A DNA stretch of 34,377 nt from Pelagibius litoralis (lineage in GTDB: Bacteria; Pseudomonadota; Alphaproteobacteria; Kiloniellales; Kiloniellaceae), in assembly GCF_011683915.1 (NCBI RefSeq), contig NZ_JAAQPH010000035.1:1-34377 (forward strand). The letters run 5' to 3'. The notes beneath the pieces were generated by a model that was not told the DNA's origin, searched no databases, and worked only from the letters and a program-made list of their open reading frames with translations. This document shows, one piece after another, positions 18,898 to 26,766 of this stretch (positions within the stretch are counted from its first letter, which is position 1; every line of letters begins with the position of its first letter). The translations under genes and the position numbers were made by a program.

Positions 18898-20226
18898 TCA
18901 GGCGAGCGGCGGCAGCCAGTCGCCGTGCGCCTCGATGAGCGCGTCGACCAGCTGCCAGATTTCATCCAGCGACAGCTCGGCGCCGGTGTGCGGGTCGAGC
19001 ATGGCGGCGTGATAGACGTGCTCGCGTTTGCCCGTCACCAGGGCTTCCACCACCAGGGTCTGCACATTGATCTGGGTCTGCATCAGGGCCGCCAGATGTG
19101 GCGGAATGCGGCCGACCTGTATCGGCGAGATGCCATTGTGGTCGACCAGGCAGGGGACCTCGACACAGGCATCGGATGGCAGGTTGGCGATACAGCCGGC
19201 GTTTGGCAGGTTGGCGTTGATTACGGTCTCTTCGCCGGTGACAACGGCGTGGATGATCCGCGCGGCATATTCCTGGCTGCGCTCGCAGACCAGTTTCTCA
19301 TCACTCAGCAGCGCACGCTTCTGTGCCTCCCAATCGGCGGCCAGCGCCTCGCAGCGCGCCGGATAGGCATCCAGCGGAATCTCGAATTTTTCGATGAGGT
19401 CGGGCCGGTCACGCTTGATGAACCAGGGCACGTATTCGGCGAAATGCTCGCTGGACTCGGTGAGGAAGTAGCCGAGGCGCTGCAGCATTTCATAACGTAC
19501 ATGGTTGGCGCAGCCGTGCTCGTTGCTGGCGTAGCTGCGCGCTGCGGCGAGGGCGTGCAGCCGGGGATAGAGGTCCTCGCGCGTCCCGTCCGCATGCTGC
19601 TTTTCAAAGCGGTCGTAGAAAGCGACATGATTGATTCCGGCGCAGTGGTAGCGGATCGCCGAAGGGTCTTCGCCGAGATCTCTGGCGAGTTCCAGAGCGG
19701 TGCCCTGGACGGAATGACAGAGGCCGATGACGGTTATCTCCGGCATCATCCGTGCCAGCGCCATACAGTTGATCGCCATCGGGTTTACATACTGCAGCAT
19801 GATTGCATCGGGGCAGCATTCGGCCATGTCCCCGGCGATGTCGCCCAGCACCGGAACGGTCCTGAGGCCGCGCATGATGCCGCCGATCCCCAGGGTATCG
19901 GCGATGGTCTGGCGCAGGCCGAACTTTCTGGGAATATCGAAATCGATCACCGTGCTGGGCCGGTAGCCGCCGACCTGGATCATGACGATGACGAAATCGG
20001 CCCCGATGAGCGCCTCGCGCCGGTCGAGCGTGCTGACAATCGTCGGCTGGCAGTCCGTGCTTGCGGCAATTTTCCGGGCCACCGCCTCCGAGACCTTCAG
20101 CCGCTCGGCGTCGATGTCGTGGAGGGCGATGTGACAAGACTTGAAGGTCTCGTCGAGCATGATGTCGGTTACGATGTTGCGCATGAAAACCGTACTGCCG
20201 GCACCAATGAAGCAGATGCGTGTCAC
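18898..20226 (-). CDS. melA: Alpha-galactosidase, GH4 family (MelA-like)
   Basis: The 442-residue protein, close in length to MelA, starts at GTG with AAGGATCC upstream. GH4 enzymes hydrolyse alpha-glycosides by a redox mechanism using NAD+ and Mn2+. Visible are the Rossmann loop IGAGS (residues 7-11), MLQYVNPMAI, the metal-binding Cys in GLCHSVQGT (C170-H171) and the CAGINHVAFY segment (metal ligand H200), which is the MelA type of motif. Together with the MelR-like regulator this points to melibiose or other alpha-galactosides; an alpha-glucosidase or galacturonidase remains possible. It is cytoplasmic and probably in one operon with the symporter. Confidence 0.85.
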   Translation of the reverse strand: MTRICFIGAGSTVFMRNIVTDIMLDETFKSCHIALHDIDAERLKVSEAVARKIAASTDCQPTIVSTLDRREALIGADFVIVMIQVGGYRPSTVIDFDIPRKFGLRQTIADTLGIGGIMRGLRTVPVLGDIAGDMAECCPDAIMLQYVNPMAINCMALARMMPEITVIGLCHSVQGTALELARDLGEDPSAIRYHCAGINHVAFYDRFEKQHADGTREDLYPRLHALAAARSYASNEHGCANHVRYEMLQRLGYFLTESSEHFAEYVPWFIKRDRPDLIEKFEIPLDAYPARCEALAADWEAQKRALLSDEKLVCERSQEYAARIIHAVVTGEETVINANLPNAGCIANLPSDACVEVPCLVDHNGISPIQVGRIPPHLAALMQTQINVQTLVVEALVTGKREHVYHAAMLDPHTGAELSLDEIWQLVDALIEAHGDWLPPLA

Positions 20227-20430
20227 TGCTCGGATCCTTACTCAAGACAAAAGGGAGGCTGTCCGGTCATTGATAGCCGGTCCGGCGCCTCCGGCGCTGC
20301 TACAAAATTCATTCGATTTGACAGCGCTTTGCCGGTCCCGGCGTCCCGCCTAGCCATAAAAGATTCCATGATCCTATGGCCGAGGGTACAGTTCTTCCGG
20401 TTTTCCCTTGGTGATGGCAAGGATGAAACG
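20227..20430. promoter_or_regulatory. Divergent control region of the alpha-galactoside genes
   Basis: The 204 bases between the GH4 start and the AraC start must contain both promoters. A TTGACA (20318-20323) faces the regulator, but no convincing -10 lies 16-18 bases behind it. GC-rich short inverted repeats (GCCGGTCCGGCGCCTCCGGCGC, 20274-20296) may be regulator sites. No confident operator can be assigned. Confidence 0.4.
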
Positions 20431-21303
20431 ATGGTGCGCTTTGAGACCGACAACGTTCTTACGGAGGATCTGCCGGATCGCTTCTTCGTGCAGCGGCACC
20501 GCCCCACGGCGATGGCCGCGACCCACATCCATGGCCACATCGAGATCAACTATCTCGAAGGTTGCTCCATTACCTACCTGACGGCGGGCGGGACCGTTGT
20601 CGTGCCGCCGGACCGGATCGTCGTGTTCTGGGGGCAGCTGCCGCACCGCGTCGTCCAGGTCGAGGGCGAGGGTCTGACCACGGTTGTCTATGTTCCCTTC
20701 GGCGATATCGTGCGCTGGCCGCTGCCCGACCGTTTCTCTCAGGCCCTGATGAACGGCGCCTTTCTCTATGCGCGCGACGGCGACCCGGTCGATGCCGGGC
20801 GGTTCCGCCGCTGGTTCGACGACGCCTGTTCGGGCGATGAGGTGCTCAGCGCCATTACCCAGGACGAGGTTCAGCTTCGCCTGCGCCGTCTCGCCCACAG
20901 CGGTTGGGAGGAGACCAGGGCGGACACCAACGGCAAGCCGCGGATTCCGCTGCGCAGCCTCGGGCGTGTCGAATCCATGACCCGCTTCATCGCCGAGCGC
21001 TACACGGAATCGATTACCGTGGACGATGTAGCGGGGCACGCGGGCGTATCCAGCGCCTATGCCATGGCGCTGTTCAGCAAGAGTATGGGTATTCCCATCG
21101 GGCGTTATATTGCCCGGCTGCGCCTCGGCCATGCCCAGGCCCTGCTTGTCGATACCGATGCGACCATAACCGCCATCGCCATGGACTCGGGCTTTCGTTC
21201 GATATCGCGCTTTTATGAGGCCTTCAATGAAGAGTTTCAGACAACGCCGCTGGCGCATCGCCGCGCTGCCCGCCACCGCGTAAGCGCAATCCGCCGCCGA
21301 TAA
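20431..21303 (+). CDS. AraC-family regulator, MelR-like
   Basis: The ATG at 20431 has AAGGATGAAACG upstream and gives 290 residues; an in-frame ATG at 20368 would add 21. Residues 1-105 form a cupin-like sensor (HIHGHIEIN, FWGQLPHRVV, RWPLPDRF), and HSGWE at 156-160 precedes the linker. These blocks follow E. coli MelR closely (SHWHGQVEVN, FWACTPHQL, WPL, LSGWE) from memory of that protein. Residues about 182-280 are the double helix-turn-helix (ESITVDDVAGHAGVSSAYAM and ATITAIAMDSGFRSISRFYE). It is divergent from the GH4 gene and is expected to activate it with a sugar ligand. A terminator follows eight bases after the stop. Confidence 0.85.
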   Translation: MVRFETDNVLTEDLPDRFFVQRHRPTAMAATHIHGHIEINYLEGCSITYLTAGGTVVVPPDRIVVFWGQLPHRVVQVEGEGLTTVVYVPFGDIVRWPLPDRFSQALMNGAFLYARDGDPVDAGRFRRWFDDACSGDEVLSAITQDEVQLRLRRLAHSGWEETRADTNGKPRIPLRSLGRVESMTRFIAERYTESITVDDVAGHAGVSSAYAMALFSKSMGIPIGRYIARLRLGHAQALLVDTDATITAIAMDSGFRSISRFYEAFNEEFQTTPLAHRRAARHRVSAIRRR

Positions 21304-21310
21304 GACGAAG

Positions 21311-21336
21311 AAGGCCCGCCGGGTGGCGGGCCTTCT
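21311..21336. terminator. Bidirectional terminator
   Basis: AAGGCCCGCC-GGGT-GGCGGGCCTT, a 10-bp perfect stem directly after the regulator stop and 57 bases before the convergent flotillin stop, is the third copy of the same terminator stem in the window. Confidence 0.7.
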
Positions 21337-21392
21337 GATCTATCCGGCCCCGGGAGGGGTAGGGGCTGGACGGGTTGGCGCTGCTGTCGCGG

Positions 21393-23144
21393 TCAGGCCG
21401 TTTCCTCGGTGCCGGTTTCCGGAGAGCCCTTCGTCTCCGCCGTGCGCTTCGCCAGCGCGGCGGCCTTTGCAACGGCCGGTTTTACCGTCTCCTTGGCGGC
21501 CGCTTCATCGGCAACGATGCCCTGGGACAGGCGGTGCAGCATGTTGTTCGGATTTTCCTTGGCATTGAAGCCCAGGTCCGTCAGCAGCTCGTCCACCATG
21601 GGTGCCTGCATGCGATAGTTCAGCAGGGACTGCACGATGTTGTCGGGCAGGCTGCCGCCGCCCAAGGCGGCGCCACCGGGTGCCGCAGCACTGCCACCGT
21701 TCCCGCCGGCACCGGCCAGGCCTGGCATCAGTGCGCCGCCGCCCGTCATACCACCGCCGAAGTCGATGACGCGGATGTCCTTGATCTTCTCCACCGCCTT
21801 CATGGAGGCGGCCATGACCTCGGGCATCACCTCGATCAGTGCCTTCTTCAGCTCCAGGGCGATGATGCGGTCGTCCAGCACGTTGCGGGCGGCGTTGATC
21901 GCCTCCTGGCCGTCGGCTTCCACCTTATAGCGGGCCGCGTCGGCCTCGGCGTTGATCTTGGTCGCCTCCGCCTCGGCGCGGGCGGTGATCAGGGTGGCTC
22001 CCGCCTCATCCTCGGCGGCGGTACGCTCGGCCTCGGCGGCCACGGTGATGCCGACCGCGTTCTTCTCGGCGTCCTCTTTGGCGGCGACGATGGCGACCGC
22101 TTTCTGGCGTTCGGCCTCGGCCACCCGGGCCACGGTCTTCACTTCTTCTTCCTCGCGCACCGCGGTGGCGCGGGCCTTGTTGGCCTCGGCCGCGGCGAGC
22201 GATTCTTCCTGCGACTTGGTGGCCACCGTGATCGCCTTGTCCTGGCGCGTCAGCTCCACGTCGCGGTCGGATTCGATCTGCCTGCGCTCCACCGCCAGCT
22301 TGGCCTGGATCGCCGCCTGTTCCTCCAGACGCTTGGCTTCGGCCTCTTTTTCAGCGGTCTGGGCCCGGGTCTCGGCGGCATAGTTGGCCACGTTGCGCTC
22401 GGTATCCAGGCGTGCGTAATCCTTCTCCTGATTGATCTCGTAGGCGCGGCGGTCGGCTTCGAGATTGCGCTGCTCGATGGCGATGCGGGTTTCCTGCTCG
22501 ATCTCGTTGCGCTCTTTAGTCTTCAGCTGGGTGATCTCGGTGAGCCGCGTCAAACCCTCCGCATCGAAGGCGTTGTTGGGGTTGAAGAACTCAGAGGACG
22601 TCTGGTCCAGCGTGGTCAGAGAAACCGATTCCAGCTCCAGGCCGTTCTGCTCCAGATCGCCGGCGACCGCGTTCTGAACCTTCTGAACGAAGTCGGTGCG
22701 CTTTTCGTGCAGGTCATTGAGATTCATCTGCGCGGCGACACCGCGCAGGGCATCGACGAACTTGGCCTCGACCAGTTCGCGCAGCTGTTCACCCTCCAGG
22801 GTGCGTTCGCCCAGGGTCTGGGCGGCCAGGGCGATGGATTCCCGGTTGGGCTTCACGCGCACATAGAACTCCACGCCGATGTCGACGCGCATGCGGTCGA
22901 AGGTGATCATCGCCGCCTCGCGCTGGCGGTTCACCTCCAGGCGCAGGGTGCGCAGGTTCACCCAGGTGATGTCGTGCAGCACCGGCAGCTTCAGGGCGCC
23001 GCCGTCCTGGACGACCTTCTGGCCTCCCAGACCGGTCTTGACGAAGGCCAGGTCCTTTGGCGCGCGCACGTAGAGGCGGGCGAAGATGAAGCAGACCACG
23101 ATGAAAGCGATTGTGCCGAAACCGGCCAGAAAGATGATCTCCAT
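21393..23144 (-). CDS. Flotillin family protein (YqiK-like)
   Basis: This 583-residue protein has an N-terminal membrane segment (FLAGFGTIAFIVVCFIFARL), an SPFH domain over about residues 28-210, and a very long Glu/Ala-rich coiled coil (about 215-430: EKEAEAKRLEEQAA, AAEANKARATAVREEEE). A Gly-rich spacer (about 470-505) and a short C-terminal region follow. This is the layout of YqiK-type flotillins, which form oligomeric membrane microdomains. It lies directly after yqiJ (3 bases between the stop and this start), with GGGGATTAAGAC acting as its ribosome-binding site. In other bacteria these genes go with PspA/IM30 in a membrane-stress unit, as here. Confidence 0.9.
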   Translation of the reverse strand: MEIIFLAGFGTIAFIVVCFIFARLYVRAPKDLAFVKTGLGGQKVVQDGGALKLPVLHDITWVNLRTLRLEVNRQREAAMITFDRMRVDIGVEFYVRVKPNRESIALAAQTLGERTLEGEQLRELVEAKFVDALRGVAAQMNLNDLHEKRTDFVQKVQNAVAGDLEQNGLELESVSLTTLDQTSSEFFNPNNAFDAEGLTRLTEITQLKTKERNEIEQETRIAIEQRNLEADRRAYEINQEKDYARLDTERNVANYAAETRAQTAEKEAEAKRLEEQAAIQAKLAVERRQIESDRDVELTRQDKAITVATKSQEESLAAAEANKARATAVREEEEVKTVARVAEAERQKAVAIVAAKEDAEKNAVGITVAAEAERTAAEDEAGATLITARAEAEATKINAEADAARYKVEADGQEAINAARNVLDDRIIALELKKALIEVMPEVMAASMKAVEKIKDIRVIDFGGGMTGGGALMPGLAGAGGNGGSAAAPGGAALGGGSLPDNIVQSLLNYRMQAPMVDELLTDLGFNAKENPNNMLHRLSQGIVADEAAAKETVKPAVAKAAALAKRTAETKGSPETGTEETA

Positions 23145-23147
23145 GTC

Positions 23148-23846
23148 TTAATCCCCATTCTGTGAATGACTGCTCGAAAGGCTGCTTGGCGGCGTGATCA
23201 CCTCGAAGAGGGAACGCTTATGGCCGACCAGCAGCACGGCCGCGTCCGTCTGAAATGTCTCGCCCCGGTTGGCCGCGCGGACGCGCACGAAATGCAGGTT
23301 GCCGTGTTGGTCGGCGACCTTGGCTTTGCCGGCCGCCCGTCGGGTGACGGGCCCCAGGGAGATGGTCGCAATGCGACCGATAAGGTCTTCATTCCCGGTG
23401 GCATAGGTTTCCTCCCGCGGTACCACGCGGCCCAGGCCGCGGCTGGTCCAGCGGGTTACCGGGATCGCCGCCGCCAGGGCGGCAGGGGCGGCGAGCAGGC
23501 TGGGCAGATAAAAGCCCAGGGTCCCGCCCACCAGCATCTGCAGGGCATAGCCGCCGACCGTGAAGACTGTAAGGAAGGTCAGCAGCAGCACCAGGAAGGG
23601 CACCCGCCCGACATTGAGCCAGGAAAGCGCATCGCCCAGGATGGTGCCCTCGGCCTCGGGGGTCTCTGCATCGATGTCGGCGCTGGTGCCGGGGCCGATA
23701 TCGGGCAACACGTCGTCGACCAGATCGGAAAGGCCAAGGCCAAGAAGAACGCTCAGAATCTCTACCGCGGCAATGACCAGGGTGATGACCGCGGTCGCCA
23801 GGAACGGGCTGTTCTGGTCAGCGAAGAAAAATCCGACCGATGTCAT
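23148..23846 (-). CDS. YqiJ/NfeD-like membrane protein with C-terminal OB-fold
   Basis: The 232-residue protein starts behind a strong GAGGGGAG site. Its hydrophobic N-terminal segments (about residues 15-40, 80-100 and 105-132) form three or so helices. A loop rich in Asp and Pro (DDVLPDIGPG) separates the first two. The last 90 residues, beginning near GRVVPREETYATGNEDLIGRIA, form a small beta domain of the NfeD/YqiJ OB-fold type. Such proteins pair with flotillins and are thought to anchor or regulate them. The order PspA, YqiJ, flotillin, with short gaps, makes one operon. No NfeD serine-protease part is present. Confidence 0.8.
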   Translation of the reverse strand: MTSVGFFFADQNSPFLATAVITLVIAAVEILSVLLGLGLSDLVDDVLPDIGPGTSADIDAETPEAEGTILGDALSWLNVGRVPFLVLLLTFLTVFTVGGYALQMLVGGTLGFYLPSLLAAPAALAAAIPVTRWTSRGLGRVVPREETYATGNEDLIGRIATISLGPVTRRAAGKAKVADQHGNLHFVRVRAANRGETFQTDAAVLLVGHKRSLFEVITPPSSLSSSHSQNGD

Positions 23847-23910
23847 GGTGCAGGCTCCCCTCTGTTGATCCTTTCACGCTTGCTGAGGCGGCGGTGCCGC
23901 GGCGTCGTAT

Positions 23911-25083
23911 TCAGTTCCCGCCTTTCAGGCGTGCCTTATGCTTGGCGAGGCGTTCCTGGATCGCGTGTTGGCGGTGCAGCTCCGCCAAGTCGTCCAGATC
24001 GCGATTGCTGATGTGGCTTTCCTCCGCCGGCAGGCCGGTGAATTTCTCGCCCAGGCGCTGGGCGGCGTTCATCGCCGCATCGGCCTGGCTTTGGGCCTTG
24101 CTGCCGCCGGCGATGTCGCCTTCGGGAACGGCCGGGGCGGCGGCCTTCAGGTCGCGCAGGCGGCCCTGGGCCTCCCGGCGGCTGGCCTGCAGGGCGGCCA
24201 GGGAGTCGGTCAGCTTGGCGACTTCCTCGTCCTCCTCGCCCAGGGTGCGCTCCAGCAGGGCGAGCTGGTTTTCGATGTCGAGCTGGCGGCCGACGCCGGC
24301 CTCCGCCAGATCCTCCTTGGACTCCTGGACGGCCAGCGCGATCTTTTCGCTCAGCGAATCGTGCTCCTGCTGCAGCTCGGTGATGCGGCGGCGCGCGTTA
24401 TGCTTGGTGGCTTCGTGCTTGCCGACCTCGCTGCGCACTTCCTTGACCGCGTCGTCGATGTCGCGGATGGCCTGTTCCATGATCGGCACCGAAGCGGCCT
24501 GCTCGGCCTGCTCGATGGCGTTGTGGGTCAGCCCGGAAACCAGGCGGGTGATACGGTTCAAAAGACTATCGGGCATGAACTGCTCCTTTCCCAATCGGTG
24601 ACGGTGCAACAGGGCTTCGCTCAGCGCGGTGCGCAGGATGAAAACCCAGTCCCCGTCGAAACGGCAGAGCTCGGCGCTGCCGACGAGAAACTCTCCTTCG
24701 GCGTAGGTGGTCAGGGTGCAGGGCACCACGACACGCCCGCCAAGCGTGGAGAGAGAAACCGCATCGACCGATTTCATCGAATAAAGATGCCGGTCGAAGG
24801 GCACCGGGCCCCCGGGGGAAACCTGGGGAACCACGACCGCCTTGCGGCAGAGGCGCGCAATGTGCTTGAGGCACAGCACCGCTGCCTGGGACGGCAGGCC
24901 GAAACGCTCCCTCAGGCGGCTGTAGTAAAGGCGATGCAGTCGGACCTGGTCGGAAATTCCGGCATCGAAGACCAGCTGCGACAGCCAGTTTGCCGCCTCG
25001 GCATAACGCTCGGCATAGGCACGCAGCTGATCGGATTGTTCCCCCGATGGATGTAGCTGCAGAACCGCTTCAGTTGAATGCAT
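23911..25083 (-). CDS. TnpB N-terminal-like domain in frame with a PspA/IM30 domain
   Basis: One open frame of 390 codons starts at an ATG preceded by GGAGAAAGAG (GTG at 25095 is an alternative). Residues about 5-155 match the N-terminal half of IS605/IS607-type TnpB: AEAANWLSQLVF, LYYSRLRERFGLPSQAA, PFDRHLYSMKSVDAVSLSTL and GGRVVVPCTL in the usual order, ending in FDGDWVFILRT just before the RuvC-I motif would start. No RuvC, DED residues or zinc finger follow. From Met-170 the protein is PspA/IM30-like: SLLNRITRLVSGLTHNAIEQ, then a long helical coiled coil, and a less conserved end. PspA normally binds the inner membrane under stress. The inner Met-170 has its own perfect ribosome-binding site, so a 221-residue PspA is surely or probably made; whether the long form is made is unknown. 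The similarity to TnpB is by recall. Confidence 0.8.
   Translation of the reverse strand: MHSTEAVLQLHPSGEQSDQLRAYAERYAEAANWLSQLVFDAGISDQVRLHRLYYSRLRERFGLPSQAAVLCLKHIARLCRKAVVVPQVSPGGPVPFDRHLYSMKSVDAVSLSTLGGRVVVPCTLTTYAEGEFLVGSAELCRFDGDWVFILRTALSEALLHRHRLGKEQFMPDSLLNRITRLVSGLTHNAIEQAEQAASVPIMEQAIRDIDDAVKEVRSEVGKHEATKHNARRRITELQQEHDSLSEKIALAVQESKEDLAEAGVGRQLDIENQLALLERTLGEEDEEVAKLTDSLAALQASRREAQGRLRDLKAAAPAVPEGDIAGGSKAQSQADAAMNAAQRLGEKFTGLPAEESHISNRDLDDLAELHRQHAIQERLAKHKARLKGGN
24574..24589 (-). promoter_or_regulatory. Internal ribosome-binding site and start of PspA
   Basis: On the minus strand AAAGGAG (24589-24583) lies six bases before the ATG at 24576-24574, which is the first codon of the PspA domain (MPDSLLNRITR). 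This is the best ribosome-binding site in this operon. It means PspA (23911-24576, 221 residues) can be made on its own. The preceding frame has no stop before it. Confidence 0.75.
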
Positions 25084-25106
25084 CTCTTTCTCCACGCTTC
25101 ATGGTT

Positions 25107-25136
25107 ATATAAGGGGATGATTTGTCCTTTCGTCAA
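25107..25136 (-). promoter_or_regulatory. Candidate promoter of the TnpB-like/PspA operon
   Basis: On the minus strand TTGACG (25136-25131), an 18-base spacer and TTATAT (25112-25107) end 23 bases before the ATG at 25083. It is a good sigma-70 type promoter, so the operon does not need a sigma-54 promoter of the E. coli psp type; I saw none. Confidence 0.55.
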
Positions 25137-25163
25137 GGGACTATATATGACCTTTTGACGAAA
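25128..25163. promoter_or_regulatory. Inverted repeat overlapping the -35 element
   Basis: TTTCGTCAA (25128-25136) and TTGACGAAA (25155-25163) are perfect 9-bp inverted arms with an 18-base spacer containing ACTATATATGA. The left arm includes the -35 of the operon promoter, so a dimeric regulator bound here could act as repressor or activator. The regulator is unknown. Confidence 0.5.
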
Positions 25164-25234
25164 TTGTCACCGCAACACTGCGGCAACCCTTGGAAAACTG
25201 CCGAAATTCTGTGGATTGGCGAGAATTCTCCGGC

Positions 25235-25264
25235 TTGCGGCGGGGGCCTCCTTACGTCTAGATT
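25235..25264 (+). promoter_or_regulatory. Candidate promoter of thrC
   Basis: TTGCGG (25235-25240), 18 bases and TAGATT (25259-25264) end 56 bases before the thrC start. This is a moderate match. No Thr/Ile-rich leader peptide or attenuator was seen. Confidence 0.35.
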
Positions 25265-25320
25265 GGCGGTTTGCACAGCAAGCCGTTGTGATTTCGGCAT
25301 TCTGATTCGAGGCCTTTGCC

Positions 25321-26766
25321 ATGCGTTACCTTTCCACCAGGGGCAAGGCCCCGGTGCTTTCGTTCGACGAAGCCCTGTTGACGGGCTTGGCGCGCGACGG
25401 CGGCCTCTACCTGCCGGAAAGCTGGCCGAGCTTTTCTCCCCAGGAAATCCGCGCCCTTGCCGGCAAGCCCTATGCCGAGGTCGCTTACGCCGTGATCAAG
25501 CCCTTTGTCGGCGACTGCATCGCGGATGCCGACCTGCGGCGCATCCTGACGGAAACCTATGGCGTCTTCGGCCACCGGGCGGTTGCGCCCCTGAAGCAGC
25601 TCGACGAGCGCACTTGGCTGATGGAGCTGTTCCACGGGCCGACCCTGGCCTTCAAGGACTATGCCCTGCAGCTTGTCGGCCATCTCTTCGATCATGTCCT
25701 GCGCCAACGCGGCGAGCGGGTCACGGTGATCGGTGCGACCTCCGGCGATACCGGCTCCGCGGCGATCGAGGCCTGCCGCGACCGCGACCAGGTCGACATC
25801 TTCATGCTGCATCCCAAGGGGCGCACTTCTGAGGTGCAGCGCCGGCAGATGACGACGATCCTGTCTTCCAATGTGCACAACATCGCCGTGGAAGGCACTT
25901 TCGATGACTGCCAGGATCAGGTGAAAGCGATGTTCAACGACATCGGCTTTCGCGACGCCATGAACCTCTCGGCGGTGAACTCCATCAACTGGGCGCGCAT
26001 CATGGCCCAGATCGTCTACTACTTCGTCGCCGCGGTGGCGCTGGGTGCGCCGGACCGCGCGATTGCCTTTGCCGTGCCGACCGGCAACTTCGGCAACATC
26101 TATGCCGCCTATGCGGCCGGGCGCATGGGCCTGCCGGTCAGCCAGTTGATCGTCGGCTCCAACAGCAACGACATTCTGACCCGCTTCTTCAACAGCGGCA
26201 CCATGGAGATGGCGCCGGTCAATCCGACGATTTCGCCGTCGATGGATATCCAGGTTTCCTCGAACTTCGAGCGGCTGCTGTTCGATGTGCTGGACCGTGA
26301 CGGCGACAAGGTGAGCGCCACGCTGACAGGATTCCGCGAAACCGGGCGTTTCGATGTGACGGCGGAACAACTGCAGCGTCTGCGCCGGCTTTTTGACTGT
26401 CATCGTCTGAGTGACGAAGAGACCATGGCGGAGATTGCGGCGCGGCTGCAAACCAGCGGCGAATTGCTGGACCCCCATTCCGCCATCGGCACGGCCGCCG
26501 CGGCGGCGGCCCTGCGCGACGACGTTGCCGTGGTGGTGGCCCTGGCCTGCGCCCATCCGGCCAAGTTCCCCGATGCGGTCGAGAAAGCCTCGGGCGTCCG
26601 CCCGCAACTGCCGGCCCGTCTGGCCGATCTCTATGAACGTGAGGAGCGTTGCACCGTGCTGCCCAACGATCTCTCGGCCCTGCAGGGTTACATCAGCGGC
26701 AACCGCCCGCCGGCGGATGCGCCCTCGTCTGATACGTCGGCGTCTTCAGTCAGGGGCGCCGCATGA
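25321..26766 (+). CDS. thrC: Threonine synthase
   Basis: This 481-residue PLP enzyme converts O-phosphohomoserine to threonine. The N-terminus MRYLSTRGKAPVLSFDEALLTG (split: MRYLSTRG, FDEALLTGLARDGGLYLPE) is typical of the longer bacterial/fungal ThrC type. The PLP lysine is K112 in LAFKDYALQ. Also conserved are the phosphate-binding ATSGDTGSAA, AVPTGNFGNIYA and NSNDILTRFF. The protein lies in the cytoplasm. The stop overlaps the next start by four bases (ATGA), so the M16 gene is translationally coupled. The start lacks a strong ribosome-binding site (GAGG is 10 bases away), but the N-terminal homology fixes it. Confidence 0.96.
   Translation: MRYLSTRGKAPVLSFDEALLTGLARDGGLYLPESWPSFSPQEIRALAGKPYAEVAYAVIKPFVGDCIADADLRRILTETYGVFGHRAVAPLKQLDERTWLMELFHGPTLAFKDYALQLVGHLFDHVLRQRGERVTVIGATSGDTGSAAIEACRDRDQVDIFMLHPKGRTSEVQRRQMTTILSSNVHNIAVEGTFDDCQDQVKAMFNDIGFRDAMNLSAVNSINWARIMAQIVYYFVAAVALGAPDRAIAFAVPTGNFGNIYAAYAAGRMGLPVSQLIVGSNSNDILTRFFNSGTMEMAPVNPTISPSMDIQVSSNFERLLFDVLDRDGDKVSATLTGFRETGRFDVTAEQLQRLRRLFDCHRLSDEETMAEIAARLQTSGELLDPHSAIGTAAAAAALRDDVAVVVALACAHPAKFPDAVEKASGVRPQLPARLADLYEREERCTVLPNDLSALQGYISGNRPPADAPSSDTSASSVRGAA

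Noticed and set aside
18925-20430. Long N-terminal extension of the AraC regulator
   Set aside because: The extension is antisense to the GH4 gene; the regulator begins at 20431 with a good ribosome-binding site and MelR-like N-terminus.
21375-23165. 596-codon plus-strand frame across the flotillin gene
   Set aside because: It is antisense to the flotillin gene, whose domains and start signal are clear.
24577-25083. Active TnpB transposon with guide RNA
   Set aside because: No RuvC or zinc-finger part, no TnpA, and no transposon ends or guide-RNA-like region are seen; only the N-terminal half is present.
25084-25320. Sigma-54 promoter for pspA as in E. coli
   Set aside because: No GG/GC -24/-12 pair was found, no PspF gene is near, and a sigma-70 type promoter fits better.
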